Shown piece after piece: positions 1 to 8,300 of a stretch of 32,797 nucleotides of DNA. Numbering within the stretch: position 1 is the stretch's first letter; every line of letters begins with the position of its first letter. The stretch is from a virus: IMG/VR virus record IMGVR_UViG_3300008113_000201, positions 1 through 32,797 of that record; one strand, written 5' to 3'. The notes below the pieces were generated by a model that saw nothing but the letters and a program-made list of their open reading frames with translations, ran no database searches and was not told the origin of the DNA. The position numbers and the translations under genes are program-made.

Positions 1-142
1 TTGGGGCTTCCAGAGAGATATCACTGTAAACCGTTTCTATGTACCAAAGAAGGACACTGTAGAATATACAGTATTCGTTCGTTTCGGTATCGCATGGGAA
101 GAACTGGATGCAGTAGCATTCGCAGACACAACAACAGACTAA
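1..142 (+). CDS. Major capsid protein, C-terminal end (partial)
   Basis: The reading frame is open from base 2 to a TAA at 140-142 and encodes 46 residues; the start lies upstream of the window. The visible tail contains the stretches RFYVPKKDTVEYTVFVRFG and FGIAWEELDAVAF. Such beta-rich ends are common in HK97-fold capsid proteins of actinophages. Position also fits: it lies just before the neck and connector genes and is followed by a strong terminator, as expected for a very abundant protein. The identification rests on position and general resemblance, because no diagnostic motif is in view; another abundant head protein is possible. Confidence 0.55.
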   Translation, partial: WGFQRDITVNRFYVPKKDTVEYTVFVRFGIAWEELDAVAFADTTTD

Positions 143-168
143 TCTCTGTCTAGTGTTACCCTTTGATT

Positions 169-203
169 GGGGGTAGGGATTAATTTCTCTACCCCCTTTC
201 TAC
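169..203 (+). terminator. Rho-independent terminator after the capsid gene
   Basis: A G-rich left arm at 169-178 pairs with the C-rich right arm at 187-196. The stem is 10 bp with one G-U pair, and the outer eight pairs are perfect. The loop is 8 nt and a short T-rich run follows at 197-203. It sits 26 bases after the capsid stop codon and just before a new promoter. Confidence 0.85.
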
Positions 204-210
204 ATTTATC

Positions 211-219
211 TGGTATAAT
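211..219 (+). promoter_or_regulatory. Extended -10 promoter for the head/neck operon
   Basis: TGGTATAAT is a perfect -10 hexamer (214-219) with the TG of an extended -10 element. No -35 consensus is visible; the -35 position falls in the terminator stem. Transcription would begin near 226, giving a leader of about 20 nt that contains the AGGAGG ribosome binding site at 233-238 for the ATG at 246. Confidence 0.7.
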
Positions 220-245
220 TAAAATAAATCTAAGGAGGATTTATC

Positions 246-641
246 ATGGCTGAAGAAAAAAAGACACCTACCCCAAAGCCTGTTGTTGAAGACGCAGTTG
301 TAGAAACAGTTGTAGAAGCAGTAGCAGAAGTAGTTGAGGAAAAGGTTATCGTAGCACCAGAACCAACAAAAGACGTTCCTACATTGGGATTCAATGCAGA
401 TGGCGTAATTGGTTCAACAACCACAAATGCTGGAAAAGCAAAGGTAGAAAAGAAAGAGGTTGAAGAAGTATCAGTAACCACAAAGGTTGCAGTATTCTCA
501 ACACGCAACGTATATGCAGATGGTTTTGGAAAGATTAATGTTGGTTACAACATTATTCCAAAAAGATATGCAGACTTCTGGACAACACAAAGAGGCATTC
601 GCCTATGTACTCCAGAAGAAGTAGCGGAGGCATTTGCCTAA
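246..641 (+). CDS. Small structural protein downstream of capsid, function unknown
   Basis: This 131-residue protein has two parts. The N-terminal half (about residues 1-75) is low complexity, rich in Val, Glu, Lys, Ala and Pro, and probably disordered. The C-terminal part (about 80-131) is compact, with a conserved-looking pattern: VAVFSTRNVY, then VGYN, then a tryptophan and TPEEVAEAF at the end. I associate small proteins with this kind of tail with the capsid-to-connector region of actinophages, but their role is not established; a head decoration or neck component is possible. The start is supported by AGGAGG at 233-238, 7 nt upstream. The next gene starts directly after its stop. Confidence 0.75.
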   Translation: MAEEKKTPTPKPVVEDAVVETVVEAVAEVVEEKVIVAPEPTKDVPTLGFNADGVIGSTTTNAGKAKVEKKEVEEVSVTTKVAVFSTRNVYADGFGKINVGYNIIPKRYADFWTTQRGIRLCTPEEVAEAFA

Positions 642-1784
642 ATGGAGGTCTTGAGAGTTCCACCTTATCCAATTACAACTAAATGGGATGTACCAGCGGC
701 TAACACTGCATATTCTGTTTATGTACAGGATTTGGTGGACCACTCATCCGAAACAACAACCCTCACATCAGATGCAAATAAACAAATTTCATATATTTTG
801 CCAAGGTCAAAGGTCCAGTACGACCGTGACTTTTTGTTTCAAGTAAAGGATTCTGCAGGTGAAATCGTTGTAGATGAAAATCTAACAATCTATAGACCAT
901 ATGTGAATCCAAATACTTTAGCAACAACAGCAAATGAAATTGCCGAATACAAGAAATGGGAAATCATTGCTAGGTCTATCATGGACAACTACCTTGACAA
1001 AAGTGATTTCTACAATCATAAACTTGTTATTGTTAAAGAAGGGCAGGGCGGAGACTATTTCCCAATCTGGCACAACGTCAATAAGGTCCTAAAGGTATAC
1101 GAAAACAATGTTCTTATTTTTAATGGCGAAGATGTTGCCATCACTATTGCAACACAGACTCCAACAATATCATCTGGAACAGTAACCTTAACAACCGCTA
1201 CTGCCCATGGATTTGAAGTTGGAGAAGTAGTAACTATCTCTACAGTTGTGCCAACAGGGTATCAAGGAAGATTTGTGGTTACAGCAGTTCCAACAACTAC
1301 GTCTTTTAGTTTTGCAAACTCAACCACAGGAAATATTACCACTGCTGGAACAGTTCTTAGAACTTGGGAATACGAATACAAAACATTGCTAGACAATTCT
1401 GCTATTGCTAGAGTAGAAGCAAATGGGGTATACAACAGAAACGAATCAACTCCTCTAAGACTTCCAGCAGGTTCTGGAGACCTAGCGGTACACGCTGGAC
1501 AAAGAACTGGATATGTAGCGTTTGCAGAAGGAAGCGATTTTACTTTTGTTTTAGATGCAGGATATAAAACAATTCCACCAGATGTAGAAAGGGCTGCAAC
1601 TATTCTTGTTGAAGAACTAAAGTGTGGCTCAAATGACTATTACAAACGATTTGTTGCTCAATATAGCACAGACCAGTTTAATATCAAGTTTGCCCCACAA
1701 TTTTTGGAAGGAACTGGAAACATGCTTGTTGATAAGATTCTTAACAACTATAAGGGCAATGTCTTCAAGCCAGCAATACTATAA
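642..1784 (+). CDS. Head-tail connector (adaptor)-type protein with inserted beta domain
   Basis: The 380-residue protein likely joins the portal to the tail. An N-terminal beta-rich region (about 10-85) is followed by a helical stretch (about 98-125). A beta region around LKVYENNVLIF comes next, and the C-terminal part has the pattern PPDVERAATILVEEL and a Tyr/Phe-rich end, as in head-tail connector proteins of the HK97 gp6 class. Between about residues 172 and 243 lies an extra Thr/Val-rich beta module containing HGFEVGEVVTIS; the gene at 21762 carries a related copy. The stop codon overlaps the next ATG (TAATG). The connector role is inferred mainly from gene order and the C-terminal pattern; the insert is seen directly. 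Confidence 0.6.
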   Translation: MEVLRVPPYPITTKWDVPAANTAYSVYVQDLVDHSSETTTLTSDANKQISYILPRSKVQYDRDFLFQVKDSAGEIVVDENLTIYRPYVNPNTLATTANEIAEYKKWEIIARSIMDNYLDKSDFYNHKLVIVKEGQGGDYFPIWHNVNKVLKVYENNVLIFNGEDVAITIATQTPTISSGTVTLTTATAHGFEVGEVVTISTVVPTGYQGRFVVTAVPTTTSFSFANSTTGNITTAGTVLRTWEYEYKTLLDNSAIARVEANGVYNRNESTPLRLPAGSGDLAVHAGQRTGYVAFAEGSDFTFVLDAGYKTIPPDVERAATILVEELKCGSNDYYKRFVAQYSTDQFNIKFAPQFLEGTGNMLVDKILNNYKGNVFKPAIL

Positions 1785-2227
1785 TGATATGCGAAACAAC
1801 AGACTTTACATACCCACTACTTGCTGATGTCTATTATCCGATTGTAGATACAGGTGCTTATGGAAATACAAAAAAGACTTGGGTTCTAGATAGAACAATT
1901 TCTTGTTTCTTTAATCCAGCAGGAAGACTAACAAAAGAAGATATTAATTCTGAAAACAAGATTGAAATAGATTCATTGCTTATTGGTAGGGTTAGAAACG
2001 ATTTGGCAAAGGGTTCAAATGACTCCTACTCATTTACAAACATTATTGTTACAAATGTTAGAGATAATTCTGGTCAGTCTATATACAATGAACCTGCTGG
2101 AATCAGAAAAAATAATCCCACAATTTTTGAAATAGCATCACTCAATCCAATAGTTGGACCATTTGGAAAAACAGAATACTTTAAGGTTTTGATGAGAAGG
2201 TCTGAGAATCAGGCGGCTGACCTATGA
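1784..2227 (+). CDS. Probable head-closure / neck protein
   Basis: This 147-residue, beta-rich protein follows the connector gene with a one-base TAATG overlap, and its own stop overlaps the next start (ATGA). It has no recognisable catalytic motif. Size, beta character and position between the adaptor-like gene and the tail-completion genes fit a head-closure (stopper) protein such as SPP1 gp16. That role is inferred from synteny only. Translational coupling to both neighbours suggests stoichiometric production of the neck proteins. Confidence 0.55.
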   Translation: MICETTDFTYPLLADVYYPIVDTGAYGNTKKTWVLDRTISCFFNPAGRLTKEDINSENKIEIDSLLIGRVRNDLAKGSNDSYSFTNIIVTNVRDNSGQSIYNEPAGIRKNNPTIFEIASLNPIVGPFGKTEYFKVLMRRSENQAADL

Positions 2228-2904
2228 TAGCAGTAAAATTCGATGATAGGATTTTTTATAAAGACCTTTCAAATATCCTAGGGTATTCGGAAGGATTTCT
2301 TTTAGGAGCAGAACTTGGCAAAGGAAAACTTGCACAAAGTATTGGTAGGAACGCAATCGAAATATTTAAAGATTTTGTTGACCAAAACGCCAGGGTAGAT
2401 AATCAACTATATCATCACATCTATGAATGGTATCAAGTAGGTAATCCAGAAGCGAGATTATTTGACATAAACTATACAACTAGAGATGGTGGCATATCCT
2501 TTAATGGAACATTCTCACAATCAAGAAGCGTCAGTAAAAACTCTACAACTCCATTCTATAATAAGGCAGAGATTATGGAAAGAGGAATTCCAGTGACAAT
2601 TAGACCAATGAACGCAAGCGTTCTTGCTTTCAACATAGATGGAGAACAGGTTTTTACTCCAAATCAAGTTACAGTAGAAAATCCAGGAGGAAGTCACGTC
2701 ATGGGTTCTTTTGAAAGAATCTTTGACTTATTCTTTAAACAACACTTTAGACAATCAGTTTTAGATATGACAGGTATAACTAAATACTTAAGCAATGCAA
2801 AAGCATATAAAGATAATTTAAAGTCTGGCAAAACTGGAGGTAAAGCAAGAGGAGTAGAAGTAGGGTATAATTGGATTACGAAGGCAGGTGACTTAAGTGT
2901 CTAA
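2224..2904 (+). CDS. Probable neck / tail-completion protein
   Basis: The 226-residue protein begins with a helical N-terminal half that includes IGRNAIEIFKDFVDQNAR followed by HHIYEWYQVG. This pattern recalls HK97 gp10-like tail-completion proteins. A beta-rich middle follows (about 85-155), then a helical, Lys/Gly-rich C-terminus. The ATG overlaps the upstream stop (ATGA), and the gene overlaps the next one by 8 bases. Function is inferred from position between the stopper-like and terminator-like genes. Confidence 0.5.
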   Translation: MIAVKFDDRIFYKDLSNILGYSEGFLLGAELGKGKLAQSIGRNAIEIFKDFVDQNARVDNQLYHHIYEWYQVGNPEARLFDINYTTRDGGISFNGTFSQSRSVSKNSTTPFYNKAEIMERGIPVTIRPMNASVLAFNIDGEQVFTPNQVTVENPGGSHVMGSFERIFDLFFKQHFRQSVLDMTGITKYLSNAKAYKDNLKSGKTGGKARGVEVGYNWITKAGDLSV

Positions 2905-3418
2905 AACATCAATTTTAAATACCCCAGTATTGTGGGTTAATGCATATCTTCAGGAAAAACTAGAGAGCCTAGGCTTTGAGACAATGCCATTCTTCCCATC
3001 AGTACCATCAACCCTGAACGACTTAACGGAATCTTTTCCATCAAGTGGGGTAATGGCAACATACGATAGAATGATTAGAATGCGTAGAAGTCCATTCCCA
3101 CACATAAAGTGTGAGCAACTACTCTACTATTTCTATGCTACAGCAGAAAACTCAGTATTAAATATGGTTAAAATAACCGAACAGACCCTAAGACTAATGG
3201 ACCGTGAAGACGAAACAGCAGAAGAATTAAATCAGTGGTGTAATGCTAAAGGTTCTATTATCGTAGAGGGAGAAACTATCGAACCTAATTTTAGATTTGT
3301 AAATTTCAAGGTATTTCAGTTGCAAGAAACCAGAGATATTGTAAACTTTGGTACAGCAAGAACCTATGCTGGAAACAAGATAATTATCTATTATGACTAT
3401 ATTATGCAACAGTCCTAA
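2897..3418 (+). CDS. Probable tail terminator protein
   Basis: This 173-residue protein immediately precedes the tail tube gene, the usual location of the tail terminator (lambda gpU type). It has a mixed alpha/beta sequence with central FPHIKCEQLLYYFYA and a C-terminal beta region ending YYDYIMQQS. The start is GTG at 2897, supported by AGGTGA at 2886-2891. The first eight bases overlap the end of the upstream gene. No motif proves the role; it is assigned by order and size. Confidence 0.55.
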   Translation: MSKTSILNTPVLWVNAYLQEKLESLGFETMPFFPSVPSTLNDLTESFPSSGVMATYDRMIRMRRSPFPHIKCEQLLYYFYATAENSVLNMVKITEQTLRLMDREDETAEELNQWCNAKGSIIVEGETIEPNFRFVNFKVFQLQETRDIVNFGTARTYAGNKIIIYYDYIMQQS

Positions 3419-3423
3419 AAGGA

Positions 3424-3432
3424 TGTTATACT
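3424..3432 (+). promoter_or_regulatory. Extended -10 promoter for the tail tube gene
   Basis: TGTTATACT lies in the 69-base gap before the tube gene: a one-mismatch -10 (3427-3432) with an upstream TG. There is no clear -35. Transcription would begin near 3439, giving a leader of about 50 nt. Together with the terminator after the gene it would make a separate transcript for the tube protein. Confidence 0.5.
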
Positions 3433-3487
3433 TATATAGAGGAAACACAAGCCCATTAATTCATAAATGAAAGATGGTGAAAAAAAT

Positions 3488-4210
3488 ATGGCATATACAA
3501 GAGGAACCGCAACCAATATCGTAGTTGGTGCAGCGGCACTATTCGTAACAAAGGCTGGACAGACTATTGGAGATTCAACATCTGCAGTAGGTACACTTCC
3601 TAAGACAGTTACAGGAGAGTCTTACAAGACAACCCTGTCAGACCGCTACTCAACAGTAGTTAGAAACGTTGGATATACTAGCAATGGTATCGACTTGACA
3701 TTCACTCCAACATTTGGAGACGTTCAGGTTGACCAACTTCTAGATACAGCACGTCTGTTCAAATCTGCAATGACAGTTACCCTAAGAACAAGTCTTGCAG
3801 AGGCAACTCTGGAAAACCTTCTTATGGCAATCACACAGTCAAACGCAACAGTAACACCTGCAGGAGTTCTTGGAACTTCAATTGCATCTTGGTTGGACAC
3901 AGGAGTAACAACTCCTTCTAACTCAAGCGGCGTTGGAACTACAGCAACTAACGCTTCAAGTGGTTATGTAGACATTCTATCTGGTGAACTAGGCGACTAC
4001 CCAGTAGAGCGTGGACTGATTGCTGTTGGTGCAAGCACTAACAACAGTGCAGATGATGAAGAGCGTGTTTACGTTGCATACCGTGCAGTATCAATTCAGA
4101 ACGTAACAGTATCCGCAAAGCGTGACGCTGCAACTATGTTCGATGTCGAATTCCGTCTACTCCCTGATGCTCAGGGTGCATACGGTAAGATTATTGACCG
4201 CACTTACTAA
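3488..4210 (+). CDS. Major tail tube protein
   Basis: This 240-residue protein starts MAYTRGTATNIVVGAAALFV and has a Thr/Val/Ala-rich beta composition. Together with its position between the tail terminator and the tail chaperones, this points to the tube protein, which stacks to form the siphovirus tail. I chose ATG 3488 over the in-frame ATG 3467 because GGTGA at 3476-3480 is 7 nt upstream, while 3467 has no ribosome binding site. The gene is flanked by its own promoter and a strong terminator. It uses CGY arginine codons more than AGA, unlike the neighbouring tail genes, consistent with high expression. Confidence 0.8.
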   Translation: MAYTRGTATNIVVGAAALFVTKAGQTIGDSTSAVGTLPKTVTGESYKTTLSDRYSTVVRNVGYTSNGIDLTFTPTFGDVQVDQLLDTARLFKSAMTVTLRTSLAEATLENLLMAITQSNATVTPAGVLGTSIASWLDTGVTTPSNSSGVGTTATNASSGYVDILSGELGDYPVERGLIAVGASTNNSADDEERVYVAYRAVSIQNVTVSAKRDAATMFDVEFRLLPDAQGAYGKIIDRTY

Positions 4211-4240
4211 AAACTAAATAATAACTGAATATCGTTGAGG

Positions 4241-4272
4241 CTGCCCTGGGGATTCCTGGGGCAGTTTCTTTT
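4241..4272 (+). terminator. Rho-independent terminator after the tail tube gene
   Basis: The arm at 4241-4250 pairs with 4255-4264 across a four-base GATT loop. The stem is 10 bp including two G-U pairs, followed by TTTCTTTT at 4265-4272. It lies 30 bases after the tube stop codon, and its T-run runs straight into the next promoter. Confidence 0.9.
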
Positions 4273-4280
4273 GCTATAAT
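4272..4280 (+). promoter_or_regulatory. Extended -10 promoter, predicted leaderless start at 4286
   Basis: TGCTATAAT has a perfect -10 hexamer at 4275-4280. Only AGAGT separates it from the ATG at 4286, so the normal transcription start would coincide with the start codon. There is no ribosome binding site and no -35; upstream is the terminator stem. Confidence 0.75.
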
Positions 4281-4285
4281 AGAGT

Positions 4286-5011
4286 ATGCCTACAAAAATA
4301 TATGACATATCCTACATCAAGACAATCTATGGTAAAAGCATAGAGGTATCTCCATTAAAGATTAAGTACATGAGAGAGTTTATGCATAAGTTTGATTCAG
4401 TAAAAACAGCACAGGATGAGGATGAAATTATACAAATCTTAACTGAATGTGCAACTATCGCAATGAAACAGTTTTATCCAGAAGTGGACACAGTAGAAAA
4501 GTTTGAGGACAATTTCGACTTAAAGACTATGTATAAGGTTGTAGAGTATGCTGGTGGAATTAAGATGGATAACGAAGAGCCAGAAGATTTGGAAGATATA
4601 GAAGAACAGCCAGAACAAGCGGAAGTTTCTTCAAAATCTGGATGGGAAGATTTAGATTTAAATAAATTAGAATCAGAAGCATTTCTTTTGGGTATCTGGA
4701 AAAATTACGAAGAACTAGAGTCTTCTATTTGTTTGGCAGAACTTATGGCTATCCTAGAACAAAAAAGAGAGATGGACTATCAAGACAAAAAGTTTACAGC
4801 ATCTCTGAAGGGTATTGACCTAGACGATGCTACAGGACAAAAAGAGGAAGACCCTTGGGAAGCAATGAAAGCCAGAGTAGCGGCTAAGTCAAGCGGTATT
4901 GGAAATGGAAATCCTAACGATGTTACATCACTACAAGGAATAAAAGCACAACAAGCAGGATTTGGTATCGGACATGGACTAGATTATGAAGTCCTAAATG
5001 AATCCCAGTAA
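4286..5011 (+). CDS. Tail assembly chaperone, long form (in-frame G-T type)
   Basis: This 241-residue protein likely guides polymerisation of the tube around the tape measure. Residues 1-95 form a G-like domain (motifs PLKI, FMHKFD, CATIAMKQ, YKVVEYAGGIK). An acidic linker (about 96-115) follows. A T-like C-terminal region (about 120-241) contains LAELMAILEQKREMDYQDKK. In many siphophages the T part is reached only by programmed frameshift; here both parts are in one continuous frame. The N-terminal domain is clearly paralogous to the next gene. The start is ATG 4286, with no Shine-Dalgarno sequence, next to a promoter. Function comes from synteny and sequence pattern. Confidence 0.75.
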   Translation: MPTKIYDISYIKTIYGKSIEVSPLKIKYMREFMHKFDSVKTAQDEDEIIQILTECATIAMKQFYPEVDTVEKFEDNFDLKTMYKVVEYAGGIKMDNEEPEDLEDIEEQPEQAEVSSKSGWEDLDLNKLESEAFLLGIWKNYEELESSICLAELMAILEQKREMDYQDKKFTASLKGIDLDDATGQKEEDPWEAMKARVAAKSSGIGNGNPNDVTSLQGIKAQQAGFGIGHGLDYEVLNESQ

Positions 5012-5014
5012 TTA

Positions 5015-5023
5015 TGCTATAAT
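5015..5023 (+). promoter_or_regulatory. Extended -10 promoter for the short tail chaperone
   Basis: TGCTATAAT (hexamer 5018-5023) lies 4 bases after the stop of the long chaperone. Transcription would start near 5030. The leader contains a perfect AAGGAGG (5040-5046) before the ATG at 5051, so this gene should be translated much more strongly than the leaderless long form. Confidence 0.7.
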
Positions 5024-5050
5024 TTATCTATGACCTTATAAGGAGGACAA

Positions 5051-5368
5051 ATGACAACAACTATTAATGAAGAGAAGAATATTACTCTTATTGATGGAAC
5101 TACAGTTACCATTAGACCATTGAAAATTTCATTGCTTCGTGATTTTATGAAGAAGTTTGACGAGATTTCAAAGGTTGCAGAAGACAACGACAAGTCAATG
5201 AACTTGTTGATGGAATGTGTGCAGATTGCACTTAAGCAGTACAAGCCAGAAATTGCAACAGACCTGAAAGCACTAGAAGACCTTCTAGACCTTCCAACTG
5301 TTTACAAGATTGTGGAAGAAGCATCTGGCATTAAACTAGGAGATTCCGCCCTTGGTGGTCTACTCTAG
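5051..5368 (+). CDS. Tail assembly chaperone, short form (G-like paralog)
   Basis: This 105-residue protein matches the N-terminal domain of the preceding gene in order and spacing: RPLKI, LRDFMKKFD, MECVQIALKQYKPE, TVYKIVEEASGIK. It ends soon after that domain, so it corresponds to a stand-alone G protein. It has its own promoter and a strong ribosome binding site (AGGAGG at 5041-5046, 4 nt before the ATG). I see no slippery heptamer near its end and no T-like continuation in another frame before the tape measure starts. It lies directly upstream of the tape measure, the classical place for the chaperone. Confidence 0.75.
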   Translation: MTTTINEEKNITLIDGTTVTIRPLKISLLRDFMKKFDEISKVAEDNDKSMNLLMECVQIALKQYKPEIATDLKALEDLLDLPTVYKIVEEASGIKLGDSALGGLL

Positions 5369-5399
5369 TAACAAAAAATAACTAAAGAGGTGTTTATGG

Positions 5400-8300
5400 A
5401 TGGCTGACGATATTCAGTCCAATATTAGAATTAATGTTGATACTGCTTCCGCAATGGACAGCATCAGATTACTTCAGAATCAAATCTCAGCCTTCCATAC
5501 ACAAATGTCCAAAATGGGGGCAGCCAGTGCTGCTGACTCCAGAAACTTACAACAAAATCTCGTAAATTCTATTAATGCCACAGGTGCATTTGCTGCAAAT
5601 ATGACTAAGGTCAGAACAACTGCAGAACAATTTTCTCTATCACTTGAAAGAAACAAACTCTCAATGGGAGAGTATTTCAGATATGCTGGTGGAGCGTCTA
5701 AATCGTTCGGAAGAATGTTTAAGGCTGAATTTGAAACAATAAACAAGGTTGCTCGTGAAAGAGTAAAAGACCTACAAAGCCAATACATTAAACTTGGACG
5801 TGACGCTAATGGTGCTATGCAAGCAATCAGAGTTAGACCACTTGTGCTTGACATGGACAATCTTGCAACAAAAACACAGATTGCTGCTCAAAGACAGCAA
5901 CTTCTAAATCAACTACTTAAGCAAGGTTCTACAAACCTTCTAAACTTTGGTAAGAACACTCAGTGGGCTGGTCGCCAGTTGATGGTTGGTTTCACTATTC
6001 CACTTTCCATCATGGGTAGTGCAGCCATGAAGTCATATAAAGAAATTGAAGAAGCAGGAATCAGATTAAAGCGTGTATACGGAGACCTTGGGACCACAAA
6101 CATGGAAACCGAAAAGATGGTCAAGCAGGTTCAGATGCTTGCACAAGAGTATACTAAGTATGGTGTTGCTGTTAAGGATAGTATGGAGATGGCTGCAACA
6201 GCAGCAGCAACTGGTAAAAAGGGAGCAGACCTTCTAGCACAGGTTTCATCTTCTGCAAGACTTGCTGTCCTTGGTGGTGTAGACCAACAAATGGCTCTAA
6301 AGACAACAATCTCTCTAACAGATGCTTTTGGTGTTTCTGCCAAGCAACTTTCTAAAGACATCAACTTCCTAAACGCTGTAGAAAACCAAACAGTTCTAAG
6401 CATTGAGGATATGACTGTAGCCATTCCAAAGGCTGCTCCTGTTATTCAGCAACTGGGTGGAGATGTTAAAGACCTAGCGTTCTTCCTAACAGCAATGAAG
6501 GAAGGTGGAATTAATGCATCTGAAAGTGCTAACGCACTAAAGTCTGGTTTAGCATCTTTGATTAATCCAACAAACACTGCAAGTAAAATGCTTCAGGGAT
6601 TCGGCATCAACCTTCGTGGAATCGTTCAAGGTAATAAAGGTGACGTAAAGAAAACAGTTATAGACTTTGCACAAGCCCTAGATAAACTAGACCCACTAAA
6701 CAGAGCAAAAGCAATAGAACAATTGTTCGGTAAGTTCCAGTTTGCTCGTATGTCAACTCTTTTCAAGAACGTAATTGAGCAGGGTAGCCAAGCATCAGAA
6801 GTATTAAAACTAGCATCTACAAGTAGCCTAGAACTATCTATGCTGGCACAAAAAGAATTAAACAAGATTCAGCAATCACCACTATACAAGTTCCAAAAGG
6901 CTATTGCTGACTTCCAAGCACAACTAGCCCCTGTTGGAGAACAGTTTATGAAGGCTCTTACTCCAATCATTAACTTTGGAACAGATGTTCTTAAAAACTT
7001 TAACAACCTTGGTGAAGGTGTAAAAGGTTTTATTGTTAAGTTTGTTGCTGTCGCTGGTGTTGTAGGTCCAGTACTTTTGATGTCCTTTGGTCTTATCGCT
7101 AACGCTGTCGCAAACGTAATTAAGGGCTTTGCCCTGATGAAGGATATCTTTAACAAAACTGGGAAGTCCTCCATGAGTCTTGGAGACCAAGTTAACTACA
7201 TGACTAATGAACAGATTCAGGCAGCAGCAATTGCTTCATCGCTTGACCAAGTTCACTCAAAACTAAAACAAACATTTACATCAGAAGCAGCGGCAGTAGA
7301 TGCCCTCACAGCAGCCTATCAGCGTTCTGTAGCAGCACAGAGAGCATTTGGTGTTCCTATTACACCTAGAGGACCTGTAGCCACAGGACCTGTTAGAAAA
7401 TATGCTACAGGTGGATTTATTACTGGTGCTGGAACTGGCACTAGTGATTCGATACCTGCTATGCTTTCAAATGGCGAAGCAGTTATTCCAGCAAAATCTG
7501 TGTCACAAAACAGAGACCTTGTTCAGTCTCTCATTAACGACAGCATTCCTAGATTTGCTTCTGGTGGTATTATTGGGACTCCTTCAGAAACATTAATGCA
7601 ACAGGTAAAAGGAACTAGTGCAGTTATCGCTTATGGAGCACATCAACCCTTCACTTCTGCTCATCAGGGTATTGCCCAAAGAGGAATGTCTATGGCAGAA
7701 GAATCTGGAATGCCATTCTTCCAGTTCACATCTAATCAGGGTAAAGCAAAGCGTTCGGTTCTAGGAGATGACCTTAAGTCTAGGATGATTTCTGAGGCTA
7801 TCGGTAGAAACCCTGAATTTGCTAAAAATCCATTTGAGTTGATGGCTATCCTATCTAAGGCTGGAATTAAAAATGTAAATATTCTTCTTGGTGAAGATAG
7901 AATGAAGTCTCCAGTTTGGGAAGCAGCAGCAAAAGAATTCGGTATTACTATTACAAAGACTGGCATTCCTAGACCATTAGGTTCTACATCTGGAACTATG
8001 GCACGAGCAGCCGCTGCAAGCGGAAACTTCGGAATGCTTGAGCCACTGCTTGCATCTGGAATGTCTAAATCAACAAAGGATGAAATTTTTAAAACTCTTT
8101 TTGCTGCTGGTAAGGGTAAAAAATTTGCTTTTGGTGGTATGGTTCGTGGTCCTGGTGGTCCAAAAGATGACCTAGTTCCAGCAAATCTTTCTAATGGTGA
8201 GGCAGTTATTGATGCTGAAACAACCAGAAAAAATCCTAGAATTATTGGTGCATTATTTGCTGGCAAGAAGATTAACATTCCTGGATACGCAGAAGACAAT

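Noticed and set aside
1780-1785. TATAAT at the junction of the connector and head-closure genes
   Set aside because: It overlaps the start codon itself, so transcription would begin inside the gene; it is explained by the codons and the TAATG overlap, with no TG extension.
4555-4650. Programmed frameshift site between G-like and T-like parts of the tail chaperone
   Set aside because: The two parts are already in the same frame and no slippery heptamer is evident in the linker.
5396-5407. Alternative ATG four bases before the tape measure start
   Set aside because: It gives a three-codon frame ending in TGA. It may slightly affect initiation, but it is not a gene.
7736-8299. Minus-strand open frame (187 codons) opposite the nucleotidyltransferase-like region
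   Set aside because: A shadow of the tape measure frame; low-complexity translation and no start signals, and the + strand frame shows clear protein motifs.
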